A stretch of DNA of 64,000 bases, taken from positions 1 through 64,000 of the forward strand of contig JAIEPW010000022.1 of the NCBI GenBank assembly GCA_019748195.1, in the 5' to 3' direction. This stretch comes from Bryobacteraceae bacterium (GTDB lineage: Bacteria; Acidobacteriota; Terriglobia; Bryobacterales; Bryobacteraceae). Position numbers and translations under genes: made by a program. The notes under the pieces were generated by a model. It did no database searches and was not told where the DNA came from. It saw only the letters and a program-made list of their open reading frames with translations. This document shows, piece after piece, positions 55,089-64,000 of the stretch. Numbering within the stretch: position 1 is the stretch's first letter; each line of letters opens with the position of its first letter.

Positions 55089-57075
55089 TATGAAACCGCG
55101 CTTCTTGCCGGCCTTGTTGTGCTCCGGCCTGCTCTGTTCCCTGGCGCTCCGGGCGCAAGGACCCGCCGCCTGGACTCCCGAGTTCGCCATGCAGTTCCGA
55201 GGCGTTTCCGCGGTGGCGCCTTCGCCGGACGGGAAAATGGCGGTATGGGTGGAAACACGCCAGGTGATGGACACCGAGCGCAGCGAGACAGAATCGCAAA
55301 TCTTCGCCGGCAGTGTCGACGGGTCGCGGCGGGTCCAGTTGACCCGCGGCGAAAAAAGCTCGAACGCCCCGGCTTGGTCCCCCGACGGAAAAACGATCTA
55401 CTTCGCCTCTGCCCGGTCCGGGAAACGCCAGGTGTACCGCATCCGGCTGGCCGGCGGCGAGGCCGAGCAGGTGACGGAATTCAAGGGCGACGTGAGCGAC
55501 TTCCTGCTCTCCCGGGATGGAACCCAGTTAGCCTTCACAGGCTATGAGCCCGCGGCCGACGAAGAGAAGGCCCGAAAGGAGAAGCGCGATTGGGAAGTCC
55601 TGGACACGAACCCGAAGAACGAAGCAGTCTATGTGGTTCCGGCCGATCCGGACCCGGAGGGTAAGCGCTCGCAGCGCAGGCTCACCGACGGCCAGCAGCA
55701 CGTTACGGAATTCAACTGGTCTCCCGACGGCAAGAACATCGCCTTCGTGCGGCAGGCCTCTCCCAAGGCGGATGACTGGATCAAGAGCGAGCTCGCGGAA
55801 GTGGATCTGGGCAGCGGCGCCGTGAAGATCATCGGTCCGGCACGCACGTTCCGCGGAAGCAACCCGTCGTTTTCACCGGACGGCCGCTGGCTCGCCTACG
55901 CCAAATCCACGCAGGACCCGCCGAAATGGGCCTTTGAATCCGAAATTACGCTGCTCAACCGGCAGTCCGGCCAGTCGCGCGTCCTGCCGGCGACCTTCGA
56001 CGAGCAGCCCCGGATCATCGGCTGGAGTCCGGATTCCTCGCGGATCCTGTTCTCGGAAGCCCGCGGCACCCGCACCGTGATTTATGAGATGCCCGTCGAT
56101 GGCCCGCCGCGTGCGCGCTTTGAACCCAAGCGCGGCGTTCTGAACGGCATCACGCTGAATACCACCGGATCCGCCCTCGGATTCGAGCAGGAAACGCCGG
56201 AGGAGGCCGCGGAAGCGTACGTCCTGGCGCTGGATGCAGCGGCGCCGGTGCGCGTCAGCTCCGCGAACGTCAACATGCCCAAGTTGCCGCTGGGCCGCAC
56301 GGAGGTGATGCGCTGGAAATCCAAGGACGGGCGGGATGTGGAGGGTCTGGTCACCTACCCGGTTGGTTTCGAGAAAGGCAGGAAGTATCCCCTGATTCTC
56401 AATATCCACGGCGGTCCCACCGGCGTGTTCAACGAAGGCTTCATCGGAAAATCCGGCATCTATCCACTCGCCAGCTTGGCCGCCCGAGGCTACGTGATCC
56501 TGCGGCCGAATCCACGCGGCTCGAGCGGCTATGGACGCGAGTTCCGGTTCGCGAATTACAACGACTGGGGCGGCATGGACTACGAGGATGACATGGCGGG
56601 CGTCGACGCCCTCATCGCGCAAGGCGTTGCCGATCCCGATCGTATGGCCGTGATGGGCTGGAGCTACGGCGGATTCATGACGAATTGGATCATCACCCGC
56701 ACGCAACGGTTCAAAGCCGCAGTTTCCGGCGCGGGGTTGTCTAACCTGTGGAGCTTCACCGGAACCGCCGATGTCCCCGGTTTCATCCCCGACTACTTCG
56801 GCGGCGAGCCCCATAAAGCCTTCGAAAACTACCAGAAGCATTCACCGCTCACCTTCGCGAATCAGGTGACTACGCCCGTCCTCTTCCTTCACGGCGAGAA
56901 AGACGATCGCGTTCCGCCGTCTCAGGCAGTCGAGTACTATAACGCGCTGAAGCGGCGCGGCGTGATCACCCGCCTGGTCACCTACCCGCGCACGCCTCAC
57001 GGGCCTCGCGAGCCTAAATTCGTGCTCGACATCATGCAGCGGCATCTGGACTGGGTGGACAAATATGTTCGTTAG
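55081..57075 (+). CDS. Exported S9 prolyl-oligopeptidase-family peptidase, copy 1
   Basis: 664 residues (661 if the ATG at 55090 is used); signal peptide LPALLCSGLLCSLALRAQG. N-terminal WD40-like beta-propeller of the DPP-IV/acylaminoacyl-peptidase type (AWSPDGKTIYFASARSGKRQ), then the alpha/beta-hydrolase domain with NIHGGPTG, MGWSYGGFMTN (Ser528), GEKDDRVPP and RTPHGPREP. It cuts short peptides outside the cytoplasm. First of three tandem copies; the next starts 11 bases before its stop. Confidence 0.93.
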   Translation: MSPMKPRFLPALLCSGLLCSLALRAQGPAAWTPEFAMQFRGVSAVAPSPDGKMAVWVETRQVMDTERSETESQIFAGSVDGSRRVQLTRGEKSSNAPAWSPDGKTIYFASARSGKRQVYRIRLAGGEAEQVTEFKGDVSDFLLSRDGTQLAFTGYEPAADEEKARKEKRDWEVLDTNPKNEAVYVVPADPDPEGKRSQRRLTDGQQHVTEFNWSPDGKNIAFVRQASPKADDWIKSELAEVDLGSGAVKIIGPARTFRGSNPSFSPDGRWLAYAKSTQDPPKWAFESEITLLNRQSGQSRVLPATFDEQPRIIGWSPDSSRILFSEARGTRTVIYEMPVDGPPRARFEPKRGVLNGITLNTTGSALGFEQETPEEAAEAYVLALDAAAPVRVSSANVNMPKLPLGRTEVMRWKSKDGRDVEGLVTYPVGFEKGRKYPLILNIHGGPTGVFNEGFIGKSGIYPLASLAARGYVILRPNPRGSSGYGREFRFANYNDWGGMDYEDDMAGVDALIAQGVADPDRMAVMGWSYGGFMTNWIITRTQRFKAAVSGAGLSNLWSFTGTADVPGFIPDYFGGEPHKAFENYQKHSPLTFANQVTTPVLFLHGEKDDRVPPSQAVEYYNALKRRGVITRLVTYPRTPHGPREPKFVLDIMQRHLDWVDKYVR

Positions 57076-58954
57076 GAATTTCCTGTTTTTCGCCGCCTCC
57101 TGCGCATTCGCGCAACAATGGACGCCGGAGTTGTCCATGAAGGTCGCGAATCTGGGCGCGGTCACCACCGCCAACGGATGGGTGGCATGGACGGAATCGC
57201 GCTGGGTTTACGACAAGGAAAAGAGCGAGCAGGACACGCAGGTGATGGTCGCTCGCACCGACGCTTCGGCCCGCCGCGGGTTGGGCAAGGGCTCGGCCCC
57301 CGTTATTTCCGGCGATCACGTTTACTTCCGCCAGAACGGGGCGATTCTGCGGGCTCCTTTGGCCGGCGGCGATTCGCAGCGCGTGCTGGAGTGGCGCGGA
57401 CCCCTGGGGACCTTCGCTGTGTCGCCCAGCGGCAAGTGGATCGCATTCACCGGGCGCGAGCCCGACGCGGAACGGGAAGCCGCGCGCAAGGAGAAGCGCG
57501 ATTGGCGCGTGTTGAGCAGCACGCCTCCGAACCATGAGGTCTGGATCGCCGGGGCGCAGCCAGGCGCTGTTCCCAGGAAACTCTGGGCGGGCGACCGTCA
57601 CGCGAGCGGAATCGTGTGGTCGCCGGATGAGAAGAAGATCGCGGCCGAGTTCCGCGTATCGCCTTACGCCGACGACTCGGCAAGTTCCGACGTGTACGAA
57701 ATTGCAGTGGAGAACGGCGCTGCCCGGAAAGTCGCGGCGACCAACGCCAGCGAACGCCAGCCGCGCTACTCGCCCGACGGCAAGCATCTGGCCATGGTGG
57801 TCAGCGCCGACCCGCCGCTTTCCCCGGGCGATGACCGGATCGTAGTGGTGAGCGAGGGTGGTCCCACTCGATCCCTCGCGCCGAGTCCGGATCGCCTGCC
57901 GCAGATCCTCGGCTGGACCGCGGATTCCAGCCGCATCCTTTTCCTGGAGCAGCGCGGCACGCAAGACGTCGTGTTCGCGATGCCGCTGCAGGGCGTTCCG
58001 GAGGCCATCTTCGCGCCGGCAGGCGCGATGTCCATCGAGGAAGCGGGCCAGGCAGCGCTGGCGTTCGTCCTGGAAACCTCGGACCAGGCTCCGGAGGTCT
58101 TTGTCAAGAGCCTGAAAGGCGGCGATCCCGTTCGCGTCAGCGCCGCCAATGTGGATCTGCCGAAAGTTCCGCTCGGCAAAACCGAGACCGTGCGCTGGAA
58201 ATCCAAGGACGGTACGCGGATTGAAGGCCTGCTGACCTTCCCTGTGGGCTATCAGAAGGGCAAGCGCTACCCGCTGGTGCTGAACATCCACGGCGGTCCG
58301 TACGGCGGTTTTAGCGAAACCTTCATCGGCAAGAGCGGCTTGTATCCCATCGCGACCTTCGCCGCGAAGGGCTACCTGGTGCTGCGGCCCAACCCGCGGT
58401 CCTCCACCGGATACGGCCGCGATTTCCGCTTCGCGCTCCTGAAGGACTGGGGCGGGGTGGATTTCGACGACATCCAGGCCGGCGTCGACTTCCTCATCGC
58501 CGAAAAAATCGCCGACCCCGAGCGCATGGCCATCATGGGCTGGAGTTACGGCGGCTACATGACCAACTGGACCATCACGCAAACCAGCCGCTTCAAGGCA
58601 GCCGCCGCCGGCGCAGGCATGAGCAACTTGACCAGCCAGACCGGCACCGCCGACATACGCTCCAACAAGGTGGCCGCTTTCGGAGCCCCCTGGGAGAACG
58701 TCGCTTACTACACCCAACGGTCGCCCATCACGCATATCGGCAAAGTGAAGACTCCGCTGCTGATCCTGCACGGCGAAGTGGATGAGCGGGTTCCCGTCTC
58801 GCAAGGCTACGAAATGTATTGGGCGGTCAAGCGAATCGGCGTCCCGGCGGAGATGGTGGTCTATCCCCGCACGCCGCACGGGCTGCGCGAGCCGAAGTTC
58901 CTTCTGGACATCATGCAGCGTCACATCGACTGGGTGGAAAAATATGTTCGTTAA
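57065..58954 (+). CDS. Exported S9 peptidase, copy 2
   Basis: 629 residues; signal peptide FLFFAASCAFAQ. The propeller is degenerate at its first blades compared with copy 1 (no clear SPDG near the start), but later ones persist (RYSPDGKHLAMVV). Catalytic set: MGWSYGGYMTN, GEVDERVPV and RTPHGLREP. The start overlaps the copy 1 stop by 11 bases (atgttcgttag), and its own stop overlaps copy 3 likewise. Confidence 0.93.
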   Translation: MFVRNFLFFAASCAFAQQWTPELSMKVANLGAVTTANGWVAWTESRWVYDKEKSEQDTQVMVARTDASARRGLGKGSAPVISGDHVYFRQNGAILRAPLAGGDSQRVLEWRGPLGTFAVSPSGKWIAFTGREPDAEREAARKEKRDWRVLSSTPPNHEVWIAGAQPGAVPRKLWAGDRHASGIVWSPDEKKIAAEFRVSPYADDSASSDVYEIAVENGAARKVAATNASERQPRYSPDGKHLAMVVSADPPLSPGDDRIVVVSEGGPTRSLAPSPDRLPQILGWTADSSRILFLEQRGTQDVVFAMPLQGVPEAIFAPAGAMSIEEAGQAALAFVLETSDQAPEVFVKSLKGGDPVRVSAANVDLPKVPLGKTETVRWKSKDGTRIEGLLTFPVGYQKGKRYPLVLNIHGGPYGGFSETFIGKSGLYPIATFAAKGYLVLRPNPRSSTGYGRDFRFALLKDWGGVDFDDIQAGVDFLIAEKIADPERMAIMGWSYGGYMTNWTITQTSRFKAAAAGAGMSNLTSQTGTADIRSNKVAAFGAPWENVAYYTQRSPITHIGKVKTPLLILHGEVDERVPVSQGYEMYWAVKRIGVPAEMVVYPRTPHGLREPKFLLDIMQRHIDWVEKYVR

Positions 58955-60899
58955 TCAACTGCTTCCCGGAATCCTTCTTGCCGGCGGCCTGCTGGCCCAG
59001 GCGCCTCCGGCGTGGACTCCCGAATATTCGATGAAGGTCAAGAACGTCGGCGACGTGACGCCTTCGCCGGACGGGAAGTGGGTTGCCTGGACCGAAACCC
59101 GCCCGGTGATGGAGGGCGAAAAAAGCGAGATGCTCACGCATATCTGGCTCGCCCGCGGCGACGCAAGCGATCGCTGGCAGCTCACCCGTGGCGATAAGAG
59201 CGCGACTTCGCCGGCCTTCTCGCCCGATGGCATGTTCGTTTTTTTCGCCTCGAACCGCGGCGCCGCGCGTCAGATTTTTCGCATCGCCGTGGATGGGGGC
59301 GAAGCCGAAGCTGTCACCTCCTTCCAGGGCGTCATCGGGACCTTCGCCATCTCACCCGACGGCAAGTGGGTGGCCTTCACCGGTCGGGAAACGGATTCCA
59401 ACGATGAGCGCGCCGTAAAAGAGAAGCGCGACTGGAAGGTCGCGGATGAGAACCCGCGCAACCAGTCACTCTACGTGACCGCCGTGGAACCCGGCCTGGA
59501 CGGGAAGCGCGCCTGGAAGCGGGCCGCGTCGGGACCCTATAACATCGGCAACTTCGACTGGTCGCCTGACTCGCGGCGGATCGCGTATGAGACCCGGCCG
59601 ACTCCAGGCGCTGACGACGGGCGCAAGGCCGACATCTGGGAGGTGGAGGTGGAAACCGCGAAGGTAACCGCGCTGGCGGCCACGCCGGGCACGGAAGCGC
59701 AGCCGCGCTATTCTCCGGATGGCCGCTACCTGGCGTTTGTCCGTGGCTCCGGCGGTTCCATCGCCGGTGCCCAGGTCGCGCTGCTCACCCGCGCCGAAGG
59801 CAAGGTCCGCGACCTCCCCAAGTCCTTCGACGAATCGCCCGCGTTGCTGGAATGGAGTCCCGATAGCCGCGGCGTCTTTTTCCATGAAGGGCGCGGCGCG
59901 AAACGCTTCGTTTACGCCCTCCCCGTCGACGGGCCGCCCGTGGTTCTCTATGCGCCCGCGAAGGGCACTGCCGCACCCTCCAAGATCGCGGGGTTTTGGA
60001 TGGGGCTGACCATCCAGGCGTCCGACGAGCCGGTGGAGGCGTATGTGATGGATGTGCGCGGCGGCGGTCCCCGCCGGGTCAGCGCCGCGAATTCTTCGCT
60101 TCCCCTGCCTCCGCTGGGCAAGACCGACGTAATCCGCTGGCGGGCCAAGGATGGCCGCGAAGTGGAAGGGCTGGTCACCTACCCGGTCGGATACGAAAAG
60201 GGCAAGCGATATCCCTTGATCCTGAACATACACGGAGGGCCCGCCGGAGCCTTCGGAGAGAGCTTCATCGGCGCTGCCACCCTATACCCGATCGCCACCT
60301 TCGCCGCCAAGGGCTGGGTCACCCTGCGGCCGAATCCGCGCGGCTCCACCGGCTACGGTCTGCCTTTCCGCGCCGCCAACCGCAACGATTGGGGCGGCGG
60401 CGATTACGGCGACATCATGGCCGGTGTCGATTACCTCATCGCCCAGGGTGTAGCCGACGAGAATCGAATGGCGGTGATGGGCTGGAGCTACGGCGGCTAC
60501 ATGACCAACTGGGTGGTGGGGCAAACCCAGCGTTTCAAGGCCGCCGTCTCCGGCGCCGGCATCTCCAGCCTGGTCAGCATGTGGGGTACCAACGACATCC
60601 CCACCACGCTCGACGATTACTTCGAGGGCGCCTGGTTTGAGCAGCCGGACCGCTATATCCGCATGTCCCCGCTCAAGTACGTCGATCGCGTCACCACGCC
60701 CTTCCTGGTGCTGCACGGTGGGGAGGATCTCCGCGTGCCGTTAACGCAGGGAATCGAAATGTACGAAGGCGTGAAGCGGCGCGGAACTCCGGCCCAGATG
60801 GTGGTGTACCCTCGCACTCCCCACGGACCGCAGGAGCCCAAGTTCCTGCTGGACATCATGCAGCGGCATGTCTCCTGGGTGCAACAACATGTCCGGTAA
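58944..60899 (+). CDS. Exported S9 peptidase, copy 3
   Basis: 651 residues from the ATG at 58944; the frame is open from 58782, but that is a shadow of copy 2. Signal peptide LLPGILLAGGLLAQ. Propeller blades PSPDGKWVAWTE and FSPDGMFVFFASNRG, then NIHGGPAGAFG, MGWSYGGYMTN, HGGEDLRVPL and RTPHGPQEP. The catalytic triad is complete. The three copies differ throughout, so the duplication is old. Overlaps the penicillin-acylase gene by 11 bases. Confidence 0.93.
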   Translation: MFVNQLLPGILLAGGLLAQAPPAWTPEYSMKVKNVGDVTPSPDGKWVAWTETRPVMEGEKSEMLTHIWLARGDASDRWQLTRGDKSATSPAFSPDGMFVFFASNRGAARQIFRIAVDGGEAEAVTSFQGVIGTFAISPDGKWVAFTGRETDSNDERAVKEKRDWKVADENPRNQSLYVTAVEPGLDGKRAWKRAASGPYNIGNFDWSPDSRRIAYETRPTPGADDGRKADIWEVEVETAKVTALAATPGTEAQPRYSPDGRYLAFVRGSGGSIAGAQVALLTRAEGKVRDLPKSFDESPALLEWSPDSRGVFFHEGRGAKRFVYALPVDGPPVVLYAPAKGTAAPSKIAGFWMGLTIQASDEPVEAYVMDVRGGGPRRVSAANSSLPLPPLGKTDVIRWRAKDGREVEGLVTYPVGYEKGKRYPLILNIHGGPAGAFGESFIGAATLYPIATFAAKGWVTLRPNPRGSTGYGLPFRAANRNDWGGGDYGDIMAGVDYLIAQGVADENRMAVMGWSYGGYMTNWVVGQTQRFKAAVSGAGISSLVSMWGTNDIPTTLDDYFEGAWFEQPDRYIRMSPLKYVDRVTTPFLVLHGGEDLRVPLTQGIEMYEGVKRRGTPAQMVVYPRTPHGPQEPKFLLDIMQRHVSWVQQHVR

Positions 60900-63108
60900 G
60901 GTCCTGGCGCTCGCCGCGCTGTCGGCGGCGGCTCTATTCGCTGAGAAAGTACCGGGACTCAAGGACCGGGTGGAGATTCTTCGCGACAAGTGGGGCGTGC
61001 CTCACATCTACGCCCGAAATGCGGACGACCTGTTCCTCGCGCAGGGCTGGATTACCGCGAAGGACCGTCTGTTTCAGATTGACTTGTGGCGCAGGCAAGG
61101 CACCGGCAAGCTGGCCGAGATTCTCGGCGAATCCGCGGTCGCACGGGACCGCATCGCCCGGCTGGTCAAGTTCCGGGGCGATTGGAACGCGGAATGGACC
61201 AGTTACTCGCCGGACACGAAAGCGATTGCCACCAGCTTCGCGAACGGCATCAACGCCTACATCCGCGGCCTCGCCGGCAAGCGTCCCGCCGAATTCGCTT
61301 ACGCCGGCTACGATCCGGGCTTGTGGACGCCGGAGGATGTGGTGGCGCGCATCGCCGGGCTGCTCATGACTCGCAACGCGAATAACGAGGTGAGCAATTC
61401 CATTGATGTGTCCAACTTCGGCCCCGAGTTGCTGGAACGCATGACGCCCCCGGACCCGTTCGTCCGGATGACCCCGCCTCGCGGCCTGGAATTGAGCTGG
61501 ATCACACGCGAGATCATGCGCGATTACAGCATGGCCACCGGCGCCGTCCGCTTTCCCAACGCCGCTTCCACGGGCTCGGGCGAACAGGGATCGAACAACT
61601 GGGTGGTGGACGGAACCCGAACCGTCTCCGGTAAGCCCCTGCTGGCCAACGATCCGCACCGTCCGGTGCAATTGCCGTCACTGCGCAAGACGGTTCACCT
61701 GAACGCCCCCGGCTGGAATGTGATCGGCGCGGGCGAGCCCGCCTTGCCTGGTGTCGCGCTTGGACACAACGAGCACATCGCGTTCGGGTTCACCATCGTT
61801 GGGATCGATCAACAGGATCTTTACGTGGAGAAGATCAACCCCGCGAATCCCAATGAATACCGGTGGAAGGGAGCCTGGAAACCCTTCCAGGTCATTCGCG
61901 AAGCCGTCGACGTTAAGGGCGGCGCCAAGCGTACTGTGGAACTGAAATATACGGTGCACGGTCCCGTGATTCACGAAGACCGCACCAGGAATCTCGCTTA
62001 CGCGCTGAAGTGGGTGGGCTCGGAACCCGGCGGGGCCGGATACCTGGGCGCCTTGAAGGTCGCGCGCGCGAAGGACTGGAAAGAGTTCACCGCCGCCATG
62101 TCCACCTACAAGGTGCCGTCGGAGAACATGGTCTACGCCGACACCAAAGGCAACATCGGATGGATCGCCTCCGGACTCGCGCCGGTTCGCCGGAATTGGA
62201 ACGGCCTGTTCCCTATCCCCGGTGAGAACGGCGAGTACGAGTGGGACGGGTATCTTCCCGTGGCTAGAATGCCGCAGGAGTTCAATCCCGCGCGCCATTT
62301 TATCGCCACCGCGAACCACAAAATTCTGCCCGCCGGCTACAAGGAGCAGCTTTCCTACAGTTGGACGTTGCCGTACCGCTACCAGCGGATTGTGGAGTTG
62401 CTTACCGGCTCCGGCAAGCTGAGTGTGGCCGACTTCGAGCGCATCCAGCAGGACATCACGTCGGTTCCCGCGCGGCGATTCCAGGCCGTCCTCCGCAAGT
62501 GGCAGCCCCAGCGCAATCGCGAGTTTCATGACGAAATCCTGAAGTGGGACGCGCGCCTGACCACCGATTCCCGCGCCGCGCTCGTCTACGAAATGTGGAT
62601 CGCCATGCTGCCGGCGTTCCTGTGGCCGGAAGAATCGCGGAGGAAATATCCCACGCTGGAAGTGACCCTTTCGGAAGTGGAGAAGCGTCCCCACCCCCAC
62701 GCGCTCGAGGAATCGCTGGACGCCGCCATCCGCGAACTGCGCCAACGCTTGCCGCGGCCCGAGCAGTGGAAGTGGGGATCGCTGCATCAGATCCGGCTCC
62801 GCCACCCGCTGTCCAACCAGTGGGACTTGCCGGCGCTGCCCAGCCCCGGCGACGCCCAGACCGTCCACTCCACCAGCGGCAACGATTTCCGCCATACCAA
62901 CGGAGCTTCGTACCGCCAGATCATCGACCTGTCGGACTGGGACAAATCCGTCATGACGAACGTCCCCGGCGAATCCGGCGACCCCGCCAGCAAGCACTAC
63001 CGCGACCTGCTGGAGCCCTGGGCCAAGGGGCAGTATCACCCGATGCCCTTCTCACGAAAGGCAGTGGAAGCAGCCTTGGATGAAAGGATCGTTTTGGAGC
63101 CGCGCTAG
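60889..63108 (+). CDS. Exported penicillin-acylase-family (S45) Ntn hydrolase
   Basis: 739 residues from the ATG at 60889, giving a signal peptide (VLALAALSAAALFAEK). An alpha-subunit region (ILRDKWGVPHIYARNADDLF) is followed by the autoprocessing site GSNNWVVDG, where Ser235 would become the N-terminal nucleophile of the beta subunit; the later FTATANHK-like IATANHKILPAGY is also typical. Family members cleave penicillins, acyl-homoserine lactones or other N-acyl amides in the periplasm. The coupling to three S9 peptidases suggests an N-acylated peptide or amino acid substrate. Its stop overlaps that of the convergent kinase by three bases. Confidence 0.9.
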   Translation: MSGKVLALAALSAAALFAEKVPGLKDRVEILRDKWGVPHIYARNADDLFLAQGWITAKDRLFQIDLWRRQGTGKLAEILGESAVARDRIARLVKFRGDWNAEWTSYSPDTKAIATSFANGINAYIRGLAGKRPAEFAYAGYDPGLWTPEDVVARIAGLLMTRNANNEVSNSIDVSNFGPELLERMTPPDPFVRMTPPRGLELSWITREIMRDYSMATGAVRFPNAASTGSGEQGSNNWVVDGTRTVSGKPLLANDPHRPVQLPSLRKTVHLNAPGWNVIGAGEPALPGVALGHNEHIAFGFTIVGIDQQDLYVEKINPANPNEYRWKGAWKPFQVIREAVDVKGGAKRTVELKYTVHGPVIHEDRTRNLAYALKWVGSEPGGAGYLGALKVARAKDWKEFTAAMSTYKVPSENMVYADTKGNIGWIASGLAPVRRNWNGLFPIPGENGEYEWDGYLPVARMPQEFNPARHFIATANHKILPAGYKEQLSYSWTLPYRYQRIVELLTGSGKLSVADFERIQQDITSVPARRFQAVLRKWQPQRNREFHDEILKWDARLTTDSRAALVYEMWIAMLPAFLWPEESRRKYPTLEVTLSEVEKRPHPHALEESLDAAIRELRQRLPRPEQWKWGSLHQIRLRHPLSNQWDLPALPSPGDAQTVHSTSGNDFRHTNGASYRQIIDLSDWDKSVMTNVPGESGDPASKHYRDLLEPWAKGQYHPMPFSRKAVEAALDERIVLEPR

Positions 63109-64000
63109 TACTTCTTCAGCAAGTGCTGCAGCGTCTCCACGGCGAACGGCTTTTGGATGAAGTCGGGCGCGGGTACCTCCATCCACCGTTCCACCATCCC
63201 CTCCACGTCGCGCCCCGTCATGATCGCCACCGGAAGCTCCGGCCTGATATCCCGGAGCTCGCGCCAGGTCTGGAAGCCGTCTATGCCGGGCATTGCGAAA
63301 TCCAGCAGCACCAGCCGGAAGGCTTGCGGGGCTTGGCGAAGTATCGCCAGTCCTTCGTGGCCGTCCCGCGCCACCACCGGGTCCAGCCCCAGAAACGAAA
63401 CCATTTCCGCCGAGATCTCGCGAACGCTCTTCTCATCGTCGATTATCAGCACTCGTCCGCCGTCCGAGCGTGGCTTCGGCGCCGGATGCCGGTATTCCTG
63501 CGGGAACAGCACGGTGAACGTCGCGCCCTTCCCCGGAGCACTGGTTACGTGTACGGCGCCGCGATGCTCGCGGGCGATTCCCACCACCGACGCAAGACCC
63601 AATCCCCGGCCGTTGATCTTGGTGGTGAAAAACGGGTCGAAGATCTTCCCCGTCGTGTTCGCGTCCATGCCGGGCCCGGTGTCGCGTACCGTGATGCACG
63701 CGTATTCGCCCGGACTTAGGCCGCTGCTGCCGACCGTCTCTGACAGCGCGGCTTCATCCCACCAGCGGAACGAGGTTGAAATCTCGATCTCCCCCTCACG
63801 GTCGCCAATTGCCTCCGACGCGTTGATGGACAGGTTCAGGAGCACCTGGCGAACCTGGCTCGCGTTGGCCTCCACGGCGGGGATGCGGGGATCGAGCGTC
63901 ATCCGCAGCCGGATGCGCCGGCTGACGGTGGCTTCGATGAGCGGCGCCGCCTGTTCCACCGCTCGCGACAGATTGAGCTTCGAAGTGACGGTCTTCGATT
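63105..64000 (-). CDS. Hybrid sensor histidine kinase, C-terminal part (N-terminus outside window)
   Basis: The frame is open to the window edge, so only the last ~298 codons are present. The ATPase domain shows the N box (VLLNLSINASEAIGD), G1 (VRDTGPGMD), F box (FDPFFTTK) and G2 (GRGLGLASVVG). A receiver domain follows with LIIDDEKS, the phospho-acceptor Asp in LVLLDFAMPGIDG and the Lys in FIQKPFA. The dimerisation domain and sensor lie beyond base 64000. It resembles PAS-type hybrid kinases; the signal is unknown. Confidence 0.92.
   Translation of the reverse strand, partial: SKTVTSKLNLSRAVEQAAPLIEATVSRRIRLRMTLDPRIPAVEANASQVRQVLLNLSINASEAIGDREGEIEISTSFRWWDEAALSETVGSSGLSPGEYACITVRDTGPGMDANTTGKIFDPFFTTKINGRGLGLASVVGIAREHRGAVHVTSAPGKGATFTVLFPQEYRHPAPKPRSDGGRVLIIDDEKSVREISAEMVSFLGLDPVVARDGHEGLAILRQAPQAFRLVLLDFAMPGIDGFQTWRELRDIRPELPVAIMTGRDVEGMVERWMEVPAPDFIQKPFAVETLQHLLKKY

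Noticed and set aside
57032-58924. 630-codon minus-strand frame opposite S9 copy 2
   Set aside because: Mirror of the codon bias of the real gene; no motif, no ribosome-binding site, and plus-strand catalytic residues are intact.
55081-60899. Assembly duplication as cause of the three S9 genes
   Set aside because: The copies differ throughout at protein and DNA level and in length (664, 629, 651 residues), so they are real paralogues.

Overview
The window reads as a chromosomal segment of a G+C-rich, Gram-negative acidobacterium, most likely of the Solibacteres/Bryobacterales branch. The best clue is the C-terminal region of the S8 peptidase at 45030-48245, which has the layout of the 'Solibacter uncharacterized C-terminal' domain (TIGR03437). 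Supporting clues are the many secreted amidohydrolases and S9 peptidases, a TonB receptor with an N-terminal carboxypeptidase-regulatory-like domain, and lone PilZ proteins. This assignment is inference from gene content; no rRNA or tRNA gene is present.

Layout. 1-4428: 3' end of a giant secreted sialidase-like/Ig-repeat protein with a five-residue PEI repeat, closed by a bidirectional terminator. 4486-7858 (minus): gap (GAPDH), a BamE-like lipoprotein-type protein, a CPBP protease and a membrane protein. 8004-10085: PilZ protein, SixA phosphatase, O-antigen ligase-like protein. 10140-10790: remains of an AAA ATPase gene. 10886-14918: three overlapping secreted amidohydrolase-fold genes, of which only the middle one keeps its metal ligands. 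14930-15634: a VapBC-type toxin-antitoxin pair with a clear palindromic operator. 15629-21172: hydrolase, PilZ, secreted RidA, rarA, polysaccharide deacetylase, and an HExxH protein ending in a helix-hairpin-helix. About 21190-21560: remains of a second AAA ATPase. 21594-26136: the housekeeping operon rpmH-rnpA-yidD-yidC-jag-mnmE behind a strong sigma70-type promoter, without dnaA. 26141-29119 (minus): amidohydrolase-coaD-aminotransferase. 29180-31823: GT-C glycosyltransferase and a zinc-ribbon methyltransferase. 31820-34831 (minus): acyl-CoA ligase and an HMG-CoA synthase-like/DUF35 fusion. 35009-36272 (minus): a visibly AT-richer two-gene cassette of unknown membrane proteins. 36417-39637: exported haloalkane dehalogenase-like enzyme coupled to a TonB receptor. 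39697-45028: TPR/beta-barrel protein, TIM-barrel glycoside hydrolase-like protein and an orphan TssB-TssC fusion. 45030-48245: S8 peptidase homologue that has lost its catalytic His. 48357-51734: Tudor-like small protein, serine hydrolase, DUF202 protein, GT-C-like protein. 51779-55048: acyl-CoA carboxylase beta subunit, DUF4350-like protein, enoyl-CoA hydratase. 55081-63108: three tandem S9 peptidases and a penicillin-acylase-family enzyme, all joined by identical 11-base overlaps. 63105-64000: a hybrid sensor kinase running off the window.

Taken together the accessory genes describe a heterotroph that scavenges peptides and acylated compounds outside the cytoplasm (amidohydrolases, S9 and Ntn hydrolases, serine hydrolase, TonB uptake) and builds surface polysaccharide (ligase, deacetylase, two GT-C enzymes, TPR-porin/GH pair). 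A recurring theme is enzyme folds that have lost catalytic residues while the reading frame stays intact. Intergenic space is small, and start-stop overlaps (ATGA, GTGA, 11 bases) are the rule. No CRISPR array, insertion sequence, prophage, rRNA or tRNA was found.
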